33,707 bases of DNA. Origin: a virus. How positions within the stretch are numbered: the first letter of the stretch is position 1; each line of letters opens with the position of its first letter. The stretch lies in the IMG/VR virus record IMGVR_UViG_3300034102_001213, positions 1-33,707 of that record; one strand, given 5' to 3'. Under the pieces are notes generated by a model. It was not told the origin of the DNA, searched no databases, and saw only the letters and a program-made list of their open reading frames with translations. Shown here piece by piece: positions 16,098 through 22,563 of the stretch. A program made the translations under genes and the position numbers.

Positions 16098-17953
16098 AAA
16101 ATTATGAAAACGATATTGCTGTAACCTATATTGATAGAGAATGGCCAGATATTGAGAAGGAAATACGTAACCATGTAACAGACTGGTCTGTGTGTATCCA
16201 AGCCGGTGGCCACCTTGGGTTATATCCTACACGTCTTTCGAAGTTGTTTGGCACAGTACATACATTTGAAGCTGATGCCGGTAACTATCAAAAGCTTGTT
16301 GAAAACTGCAGCGATGAAAATAACATCGTGTGTTATCATAATGCGTTAAGTGCATATTCTAGAGCAATGGGCATTTGGCGAATGCCTGGTGGAAATACCG
16401 GTCAGAATTTTGTTGTTCAAGGTAACGATGTTGATGCAATCACCATTGACTCTCTTAACTTACCATCGTGTGGTTTGATCCAACTTGATATTGAGAGGCA
16501 TGAACTGTTTGCGTTGATGGGTGCAATTGAAACCATTGAAAAGTTCCGGCCAGTTATTATTCTCGAGGGGCCGGAAACAACCAACAATGCATGCAATATT
16601 ATTTTAGAACAACTCGGCTATGAGTTTATTGCAAGAGCCGGACAAGATAGTGTATTTGTGTACACAAATTCAGCTGCACCAACTACAGAGTATAGAGATG
16701 TTAATATGAAAAAGATTCTAGTTGCTATTCCTACTGCTCGTTATATCGAACCGGATACATTTAAGTCGATCTATGATTTGGATGTTCCTGCTGGATACGA
16801 AATAACGTTTCAGCATTTCTACGGATATCGAGTTGACCAGGTACGTAATCTAATATGTGATTGGGTTGCACGCGGTTATGATTATTTGCTGGCAGTCGAT
16901 CATGACGTGACCTTTGCACCGGATACACTTAGGAAGTTACTGGATCACAATGTGGATCTGGTATCAGGTGTCTATAGGCAGCGACTAGAGCCACAGGCGA
17001 TTGAGATCTACGATTTAAATCAGCAGCGTATGACTATCGATCAGATCTATGGAAAAGATCTTGTTAGGATCGGCGCCTGTGGATTTGGTTGTGTTCTTGT
17101 CAAAAAGGAAGTTATCGTCGGAGTTGGATATCCACAGTTCGAATATCATCCAGCGCTCGATCACGGTAAAACTGTCAGCGAGGATACCGACTTCTGCAGA
17201 AAGGCAACAAACAACGGATTTGAACTATGGTGTGATCCATCCATTCTTTGTGGCCACATCGGTTCGACTACAATGTACGTTAAAACTCCTGAAGTTGCAA
17301 TCAACCCAGTTGAAACACGATTACGTGGATTATCTCTTCGTGATGATCTTCCAAGAGACCATGTCGATTATCTCAAGGGGATGGATATCAATCCAAAGGT
17401 GATCTATGACATCGGTGCATGCATTATGCACTGGACGAAGGAAGCCAATAGAATTTGGCCTGATTCTAAGATTGTTATGTTCGATGCTATGGACCATGCC
17501 GAGTTTCTTTACAAAGAATCAGGCCATGAGTATTACTGTGGCCAAGCTATCGGCGATGTGTCTGGTAAGTCTATCGATTTCTATGAGAAGCCAATGGATC
17601 CTGCAGGTAATAGTTACTATAAGGAAAACTCAGCACATTTTACTGAAGCTGATAAAGTAACAAAGACCATGATTACACTAGATGATTTGGTCACCAGCCG
17701 CCGTATACAACTGCCAGATCTTGTCAAGATTGATGTGCAGGGAGCTGAACTGGATGTTCTACGCGGTGCACAGTATACTTTAAAGGACTGTAACGATATC
17801 ATTATTGAGATGCAGCATGAAGAGTATAATCTTGGCGCGCCTCAGGTTGCAGAGGTTACAGAATATCTTAACATGTTAGGATTTAAGTTAGTAAGTGTAA
17901 TTCGTACTACAGGCGCAGATGGCGACTATCACTTTGCCCGGGCAAAGTTGTAA
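16094..17953 (+). CDS. FkbM methyltransferase - glycosyltransferase - FkbM methyltransferase fusion
   Basis: This 619-residue protein has three domains. Residues 1 to ~200 are an FkbM-like SAM-dependent methyltransferase (VCIQAGGHLGLYP near 35, HTFEAD, LIQLDIERHELFAL near 128). Residues ~208-410 resemble a GT-A glycosyltransferase (KKILVAIPTARYI; YLLAVDHDVTFAPDTLRKLL with a DHD metal motif near 270; LVSGVYRQR). Residues ~430-619 are a second FkbM domain (VIYDIGACIMHW; LVKIDVQGAELDVLRGA near 542; IIIEMQHEEYN). FkbM enzymes O-methylate sugars or other hydroxyls. In the first copy the usual Gly of the acidic motif is Arg (DIERHE), so activity is uncertain. An internal ATG at the second domain hints at fused genes. 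It ends 47 nt from the convergent minus-strand gene. Confidence 0.85.
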   Translation: MKNYENDIAVTYIDREWPDIEKEIRNHVTDWSVCIQAGGHLGLYPTRLSKLFGTVHTFEADAGNYQKLVENCSDENNIVCYHNALSAYSRAMGIWRMPGGNTGQNFVVQGNDVDAITIDSLNLPSCGLIQLDIERHELFALMGAIETIEKFRPVIILEGPETTNNACNIILEQLGYEFIARAGQDSVFVYTNSAAPTTEYRDVNMKKILVAIPTARYIEPDTFKSIYDLDVPAGYEITFQHFYGYRVDQVRNLICDWVARGYDYLLAVDHDVTFAPDTLRKLLDHNVDLVSGVYRQRLEPQAIEIYDLNQQRMTIDQIYGKDLVRIGACGFGCVLVKKEVIVGVGYPQFEYHPALDHGKTVSEDTDFCRKATNNGFELWCDPSILCGHIGSTTMYVKTPEVAINPVETRLRGLSLRDDLPRDHVDYLKGMDINPKVIYDIGACIMHWTKEANRIWPDSKIVMFDAMDHAEFLYKESGHEYYCGQAIGDVSGKSIDFYEKPMDPAGNSYYKENSAHFTEADKVTKTMITLDDLVTSRRIQLPDLVKIDVQGAELDVLRGAQYTLKDCNDIIIEMQHEEYNLGAPQVAEVTEYLNMLGFKLVSVIRTTGADGDYHFARAKL

Positions 17954-18000
17954 TTAATTACGACGATGAACTAGTATATGCGCCAACGTAAGTGTTCATT

Positions 18001-18267
18001 TTAGAACTCGCCGCCGTCAATAGCTCCAACAATGAATTGTTGAGTAAACTGTTTAATCTCATACTTGTCTGATGTTTGATTGTAGATTAATACGGCACCT
18101 TCGGTGACATTAACTTCATCAACATCGGGCAGATCTTCGATACTATTAATCTGATACTCACGAAACTGATTCTTGACAGTCAGAGTAGTTGGATTAAGAA
18201 TAGGTGTTGTATTGTCAACCTTAACGGTCAACTTTGTCTCTCTATTGATCTTGGCGTTTAATGTCAT
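18001..18267 (-). CDS. Small fibre-region protein, function unknown
   Basis: This 88-residue protein has a first half rich in Thr/Lys/Asn beta strands, followed by SIEDLPDVDEVNVTEGAVLI and YNQTSDKYEIKQF. The pattern 'LxDVDxxxxxxGAxLxYNxxTDKYxxK' is often seen in fibre and fibre-accessory proteins of marine phages, where it forms a short beta module. The start overlaps the preceding stop (ATGA), and AGGTGA upstream may act as ribosome-binding site. It is the last minus-strand gene before the convergent plus-strand island. The 47 nt between them hold no clear terminator. A virion role is inferred from context. Confidence 0.6.
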   Translation of the reverse strand: MTLNAKINRETKLTVKVDNTTPILNPTTLTVKNQFREYQINSIEDLPDVDEVNVTEGAVLIYNQTSDKYEIKQFTQQFIVGAIDGGEF

Positions 18268-18593
18268 CTTGTCACCTGTGGTGTAACCGTGACGATTCCC
18301 TCAAGCAATCTAGTAATAGCACCATTAGGATCCGTCAACTCACAGTCGTAGACATAACGGCCGGATGAAACATTTGCAGTAGTGTTAGCATTCATCGACA
18401 AAGTTACAGTGCCGATAGTTGGAGAGATGGACACTACAAATGCAACTGAATTAGAGGAGGTATAATGCTTACGCAGTTGCGCAGCACCAGAATACCCGGT
18501 CAGATTGACAATATCATCATTTTCGTCAGTGACGTTGATCGTTGTCTGGAACGTAGTTCCCTGATCGATATCTAAATTAGCTTTAATTGCCAT
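18264..18593 (-). CDS. Small beta-sandwich structural protein (BppU/fibre-base type)
   Basis: This 109-residue protein has the layout IDQGTTFQTTINVTDENDD, NLTGYSGAAQLRKHYTS, GTVTLSMNANTT, GRYVYDCELTDPNG and a closing EGIVTVTPQVTR. This small Ig-like beta-sandwich recurs in many phages as the N-terminal domain of baseplate upper proteins or as a separate protein near fibres, where it helps fix the fibre. GGAAGAG precedes the ATG. It lies 17 nt after the 196-residue gene and overlaps the 88-residue gene by 4 nt. The family pattern is recognisable; the attachment role is inference. Confidence 0.65.
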   Translation of the reverse strand: MAIKANLDIDQGTTFQTTINVTDENDDIVNLTGYSGAAQLRKHYTSSNSVAFVVSISPTIGTVTLSMNANTTANVSSGRYVYDCELTDPNGAITRLLEGIVTVTPQVTR

Positions 18594-18610
18594 TTACTCT
18601 TCCATTGTAG

Positions 18611-19201
18611 TTATGAAGTTGTATCTAACTGATAAGTTATAGTTGCAGCTGCCGCCGTAACACCAGTTGAAATTCTTCTTATAGTCACATAAAGATCGAT
18701 ATTGAAAGTTCGGTTAGCAACAGCGCTTAGTGTCCAACCAGCAGCAACGCCGCCTAATGTAACCCATGTATCAAGCGGTGAAACTGAACTTGACCAAGTC
18801 CCGAGAGCAACAGATCTGGTTGCAAATATCTCATAATAAGAAAGATTTGTTGAATCTAATGTGCCACCAACACCAATTAATGAAAATACATTTTCATAAA
18901 AAAATGCTGGATTGTTGTCTGCGTATTCGAATGCACGACCATCTGTAGAAACACCAAATGTCACTGAACCTGGCGAACCACCTGTAAAATTAGAGATGCC
19001 GCGCGCCGATAATCCAACATACGGAATCGATTTACCATTGAATGAGCTCATCGTCAAACCTGACGCAGTAGTACCGATTCCTGTCATTGCACCATCGTTT
19101 GGTACGTATGACCCACCTCTATTATAGCCGCTAAAGGCGTTGCCTCCACTAAATACAGATTTGATGGAAGATAATGATGGAGTAGAAACTATCCCAGGCA
19201 T
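18611..19201 (-). CDS. Fibre-region virion protein, function unknown
   Basis: This 196-residue protein has an N-terminus (FSGGNAFSGYNRGGSYVPND, then SGLTMSSFNGKSIPYVG) that is Gly/Ser/Asn-rich. The 'LTMSSFNGKS' segment resembles the 'ISLSNLYGKS' element in the 151-residue protein at the other end of the cassette. The rest alternates hydrophobic and Ser/Thr residues, as expected for a beta-sandwich with GTWSSSVSPLDTW and FNIDLYVTIRRISTG. No enzyme motif, signal peptide or membrane segment is visible. A GGAGA site lies in the end of the upstream fibre gene, and the stop and start overlap as TAATG, so translation is probably coupled to that fibre. Confidence 0.6.
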   Translation of the reverse strand: MPGIVSTPSLSSIKSVFSGGNAFSGYNRGGSYVPNDGAMTGIGTTASGLTMSSFNGKSIPYVGLSARGISNFTGGSPGSVTFGVSTDGRAFEYADNNPAFFYENVFSLIGVGGTLDSTNLSYYEIFATRSVALGTWSSSVSPLDTWVTLGGVAAGWTLSAVANRTFNIDLYVTIRRISTGVTAAAATITYQLDTTS

Positions 19202-20685
19202 TATCTATTCTCCAACTTCTCTACTTTAGCATTCAATTCTTTAATAGCTTCAATAAGTACAGCAGTTAACTTGTTATAGTTAACAAGTTTATACCCATTT
19301 TCGCGATTGGTGTGAACAAATTCTGGATATACTTGTTCAATTTCCTGGGCGATCAAACCAATTTCTTCATTAGATCCAAATCCCATATTTCTTGCAGTAT
19401 CGTTCCATGAATACCGCACGCCATTTATTTTAGTAACATTATTTAACGCATTTGTTATATTGCCGAATATGTTCTTTAAGTTCTTATCTGATGAAAGTAC
19501 AAAGTCGCCGGCGTATACAGTCGCAGAATAACCATCACTTAAAGTTGAGCCGGTTGATGCATAATAAGCTACTGCACCGGCACTAGTACCATTGTTAACA
19601 ATACCTACACCAGCAGATCCAGTATAACCAATAATGCCCTGTGATCCAGTATAACCAATAATACCTTGCGATCCAGTATATCCGACACCTTGTGAACCTT
19701 GTGATCCAGTATAACCAATAATACCTTGTGATCCAGTATATCCGACTCCTTGTGATCCTGTAAATCCAGCAGATCCATTAAATCCATTAGTACCAGCAGA
19801 TCCAGTATAACCAATAATACCTTGCGATCCTGTAAATCCAACAGACCCATTAAATCCATTAGTACCAGCAGATCCGGTGTATCCAATAATACCTTGTGAT
19901 CCAGTATATCCAATAATGCCCTGCGATCCTGTAAATCCAACAGACCCATTAAATCCATTAGTACCAGCAGATCCAGTATAACCAATAACACCCTGCGATC
20001 CGGTATAACCAATAATACCTTGTGATCCTGTAAATCCAACAGACCCATTAAATCCATTAGTACCAGCAGACCCGGTATAACCAATAATACCTTGTGATCC
20101 TGTGTATCCAACACCTTGTGGTCCAGCAGAACCAGTAAAACCAGTTACACCATTAGATCCAGTAAATCCAGTTGGTCCAACATTTAGTGCCCAAGATGAA
20201 TCGGTACCATTAGTTCTTAAGTAATACCCATTGACTGCAGTGTTCTGTGTTGGTAGGAGATTATTTAGTGCAGCATTTTGTGTTGTAGCATTAGTACCAC
20301 CTTGGCCGATGTTTAGAACACCATTCGAGATTGATGAAGCATTAACAGTAATACCTGTTGCATTTGCTATAATACCAGAGCCAGCTCTAATATTAATTGC
20401 TACGCCATTTGCAGTAACAATAGAGTTGGATATGTTGATATTGCCAGCCCAAATATCAAATGTTCTGGTTGTGTTACCTAACGCTTTGCCGTTGGCTGTA
20501 GGAATTAAACTACCATCGATCGATGTGTTGCTATATGTAAGATTTCCTACAACAAACACATCACCATTAACAGTAAGAGACTGTCTGACAATAACATGGG
20601 CATTAACAGTGGTGTTCGCCTGGAATAGCGAGTCACCTCCTGTTACTAAAAACCCGTTGTCTACTTTGAAATTAGTATTTGCCAT
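19201..20685 (-). CDS. Collagen-like tail fibre with S74 intramolecular chaperone
   Basis: This 494-residue protein has a beta N-terminus (residues 1-165, with SLTVNGDVFVVGNLTYSNTS). Residues ~168-358 form a collagen-like shaft of GFTGSQGII, GYTGSAGTN and GFNGSVGFT units. The C-terminus is an S74 chaperone (residues ~395-494: LSSDKNLKNIFG, IGLIAQEIEQVYPEFV, and a terminal coiled coil). Ser399 and Lys404 are spaced as in the S74 catalytic dyad, so autocleavage after trimerisation is expected. It is about a quarter the length of the giant adhesin but shares its collagen units at DNA level. AAGG precedes the ATG, and the stop overlaps the next start as TAATG. It is likely a short or side fibre. 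T4 gp12 occupies this general position, but the proteins are not recognisably related. Confidence 0.85.
   Translation of the reverse strand: MANTNFKVDNGFLVTGGDSLFQANTTVNAHVIVRQSLTVNGDVFVVGNLTYSNTSIDGSLIPTANGKALGNTTRTFDIWAGNINISNSIVTANGVAINIRAGSGIIANATGITVNASSISNGVLNIGQGGTNATTQNAALNNLLPTQNTAVNGYYLRTNGTDSSWALNVGPTGFTGSNGVTGFTGSAGPQGVGYTGSQGIIGYTGSAGTNGFNGSVGFTGSQGIIGYTGSQGVIGYTGSAGTNGFNGSVGFTGSQGIIGYTGSQGIIGYTGSAGTNGFNGSVGFTGSQGIIGYTGSAGTNGFNGSAGFTGSQGVGYTGSQGIIGYTGSQGSQGVGYTGSQGIIGYTGSQGIIGYTGSAGVGIVNNGTSAGAVAYYASTGSTLSDGYSATVYAGDFVLSSDKNLKNIFGNITNALNNVTKINGVRYSWNDTARNMGFGSNEEIGLIAQEIEQVYPEFVHTNRENGYKLVNYNKLTAVLIEAIKELNAKVEKLENR
19610..20185 (-). repeat. Collagen-like repeat array in the 494-residue fibre
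   Basis: Units of 27 bp encode Gly-X-Y blocks. Superimposed is a longer unit encoding GSAGTNGFNGSVGFTGSQG, present four times (about 19756, 19827, 19926 and 20026) with almost identical DNA. This implies recent duplication. The array points the same way as the arrays at 12465-12790 and 13160-13670. Confidence 0.85.
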
Positions 20686-20692
20686 GTCAACC

Positions 20693-22354
20693 TTACTTGA
20701 TTAGATGTGCTACAACTTTTACTGCTGAACTAGCCACTGTTTGCACAAGATATAGATTAACGTTAGCAGTATCGGTATTTGCTATAAATGTTCCTAGTGG
20801 AGATGATGCACCATTTGAGGCAACCGTGCCATACACAGTAATATAAGCATTGCTTGCGGCATCATGTGCTAGTACCATTTCTGAAAGTTGTGTCTGCCCG
20901 TTCTTAATCTGAATCTCGAACTTGCCAGATGAATAGGTTGCTTTAGGGAATCTATAAACTAACACAGCACCGATTGTAGCACCAATGTTACCATTAGCAA
21001 TTACATCCTGCACATAGTCGGTTTGGAATGTAACAGTGCCGCCAACTGATAGCGTATTTGATAGTGTAGTTACCCCAACAACACTTAGTGTTCCAGCTAC
21101 ATTAGCCGTGCTTTGAAGATTTGCTGCACCGACAACATTTAGTGTATTTGATAGCGTAGTTGCACCAGTTACTGTGATTGTATTTGATAATGTTGCCGCG
21201 CCGACAACTCCAATTGTTCCAGCCACATTAGCTGTACTCTGTAGATTTGCTGCGCCGACCACATTCAATGTGTTTGATAACAATACTGCACCAACAACAC
21301 CAAGTGTTCCAGCTACATTAGCCGTACTCTGTAGATTTGCAGAACCTACAACATTCAATGTGTTGGATAGTGTAGTAGCACCCGTGACACCGAGCGTGTT
21401 TGCTAGAGTGGTTACTCCAGTAACACCGAGCGTGCTTAATGCATTGGCTGCACCGGTGATACCAAATGTACTAAGTACGTTAGCCGCACCAGTCACACTT
21501 AACGTATTTGATAGTGTAGTATTTCCTGTCACCACGAGTGTATTTGCTAGTATGGTTGCTGCAGTAACACCAAGTGTACTTAGCAGATTGGCTGCTCCAG
21601 TCACACTTAACGTATTTGATAATGTAGCATTTCCTGTTACAGCAATTGTATTTGCAAAGGTAGCATTGCCAGATACATTCGCAGCACCTACAATTTTAAC
21701 ATAATTTACTGCAGTGATCGTAAGATTTGCTGCACTTGTCCATGTTCCATTGCCAATAGCGCTGTTGAATAAAGAGTTACCCACATACAAAGTAGTAGCA
21801 TTGGCAAAGATGTTGGCGCCGACTGCCATTGTAGTAGTGTTTCCGGTAAAGATCCCGGTAGTAAATGCCGTCGGGGTTATGTTTGCAGTTGATATATTAT
21901 TTGCAATTTGAATTAGCGTTGGGCTAATATTTGTGTTTACAACACTCGAAGATTGTGTTATAATAGCAATGCTATTCACAAACGAATTAGCAGTTCCTAC
22001 GCCAAGGTAAACACCAACTGGATTGATATAACTGTTTGATGCAGTGTTACCAACAAGGACTCTAATACCAGCATCTGCAGCAACATAGGCAGTAGCGTTT
22101 GTTGTGATTAAAAGGTTGGCCGATAGCCCATTGACATTACCACCACGAAGTGCAGTTGTTACTACAACATTGTTTGCCCCGAATGTACCATAAAGTTGTG
22201 CTGTACGACTTACAACTGAGTTACCAGTATTTGCATACGTGGTATTTGCAGTGATGATTTCAGTTGATAAAGCATTAAGCAGCTCATTGCTCTTGAGCAG
22301 CCATACTTCAAAACTGTCGGTAATGATATCAACATTAGCTACTTGTCTTGACAT
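20693..22354 (-). CDS. Tail fibre with hexapeptide-periodic shaft
   Basis: This 553-residue protein starts with a helical N-terminus (residues 1-40, DSFEVWLLKSNELLNALST). It is followed by Asn/Thr/Ala-rich beta segments (to ~215) and a shaft (~220-435) of 12- and 18-residue units such as TTLSNTLNVVGA and ANLQSTANVAGTLGVVGA. The 6-residue multiple suggests a beta-helical or triple-beta fibre shaft. The C-terminal ~110 residues (SGKFEIQIKNG, MVLAHDAASNAYITVYGTV, LGTFIAN, VKVVAHLIK) match a compact beta domain often found at the tip of marine phage fibres. It overlaps the 69-residue gene as TAATG and lies 7 nt before the S74 fibre. AGGA precedes the ATG. A fibre role is secure; the receptor is unknown. 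Confidence 0.8.
   Translation of the reverse strand: MSRQVANVDIITDSFEVWLLKSNELLNALSTEIITANTTYANTGNSVVSRTAQLYGTFGANNVVVTTALRGGNVNGLSANLLITTNATAYVAADAGIRVLVGNTASNSYINPVGVYLGVGTANSFVNSIAIITQSSSVVNTNISPTLIQIANNISTANITPTAFTTGIFTGNTTTMAVGANIFANATTLYVGNSLFNSAIGNGTWTSAANLTITAVNYVKIVGAANVSGNATFANTIAVTGNATLSNTLSVTGAANLLSTLGVTAATILANTLVVTGNTTLSNTLSVTGAANVLSTFGITGAANALSTLGVTGVTTLANTLGVTGATTLSNTLNVVGSANLQSTANVAGTLGVVGAVLLSNTLNVVGAANLQSTANVAGTIGVVGAATLSNTITVTGATTLSNTLNVVGAANLQSTANVAGTLSVVGVTTLSNTLSVGGTVTFQTDYVQDVIANGNIGATIGAVLVYRFPKATYSSGKFEIQIKNGQTQLSEMVLAHDAASNAYITVYGTVASNGASSPLGTFIANTDTANVNLYLVQTVASSAVKVVAHLIK
21060..21700 (-). repeat. 36/54-bp tandem repeats encoding the hexapeptide shaft
   Basis: Imperfect tandem units of 36 bp (12 codons) and 54 bp (18 codons) encode xTLSNTLxVxGA and ANLQSTANVAGTLxVVGx. 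Three 54-bp units lie near 21085-21125, 21205-21250 and 21300-21345. Wobble positions differ between copies, so the array is older than the collagen array at 19756-20070. Confidence 0.8.
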
Positions 22355-22563
22355 TAATTATTCCTGTGTACTAACTGTAGTAAAAGAGTTTTAATATCAC
22401 GCATCTCATTCTCTACTTCAGCCATCCTTTTGCAAAGATTATTATTTTTTTTATTTGATTCACGCGCAGCTAAGAACTTTTTATACTCTTCTTCATTGTT
22501 GTTTATAATGACACCGGTATCAGTATCTTTTACATAACCAACATGATTAGTCTGCGCCAACAT
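22354..22563 (-). CDS. Small coiled-coil protein, conserved in aquatic T4-like phages
   Basis: This 69-residue protein has an N-terminus NHVGYVKDTDTGVIINNNEE followed by a charged helix and a Leu-heptad region (MAEVENEMRDIKTLLLQLV) that should form a coiled coil. A small protein with the 'GYxKDxxTGVIIN' start and C-terminal coiled coil is found near baseplate and fibre genes in many marine T4-like phages. Its function is not known; a trimeric connector is one possibility. It is linked by 1-nt TAATG overlaps to the genes on both sides, so translation is coupled in a three-gene chain. The ribosome-binding site (GGGG, 13 nt upstream) is weak, consistent with coupling. Confidence 0.65.
   Translation of the reverse strand: MLAQTNHVGYVKDTDTGVIINNNEEEYKKFLAARESNKKNNNLCKRMAEVENEMRDIKTLLLQLVHRNN

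Noticed and set aside
17954-18000. Terminator between the convergent genes
   Set aside because: Only a 6-bp inverted repeat (17966-17971 with 17994-17999) around a 22-nt loop is present, with no U-tract after a stable stem.
19605-20114. Second minus-strand frame rich in Leu, Asp and Val over the collagen array
   Set aside because: It is a shifted frame of the same 27-bp repeats. The collagen frame continues into the S74 domain and is the real one.
19610-20185. Regular short repeats that resemble a CRISPR array
   Set aside because: Units are 27-bp in-frame codons for Gly-X-Y with no unique spacers, and no cas genes are present.
21174-21704. 176-residue plus-strand frame rich in Val, Pro, Thr and Ala
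   Set aside because: It is the antisense of the 36/54-bp hexapeptide repeats and has no independent start signal.
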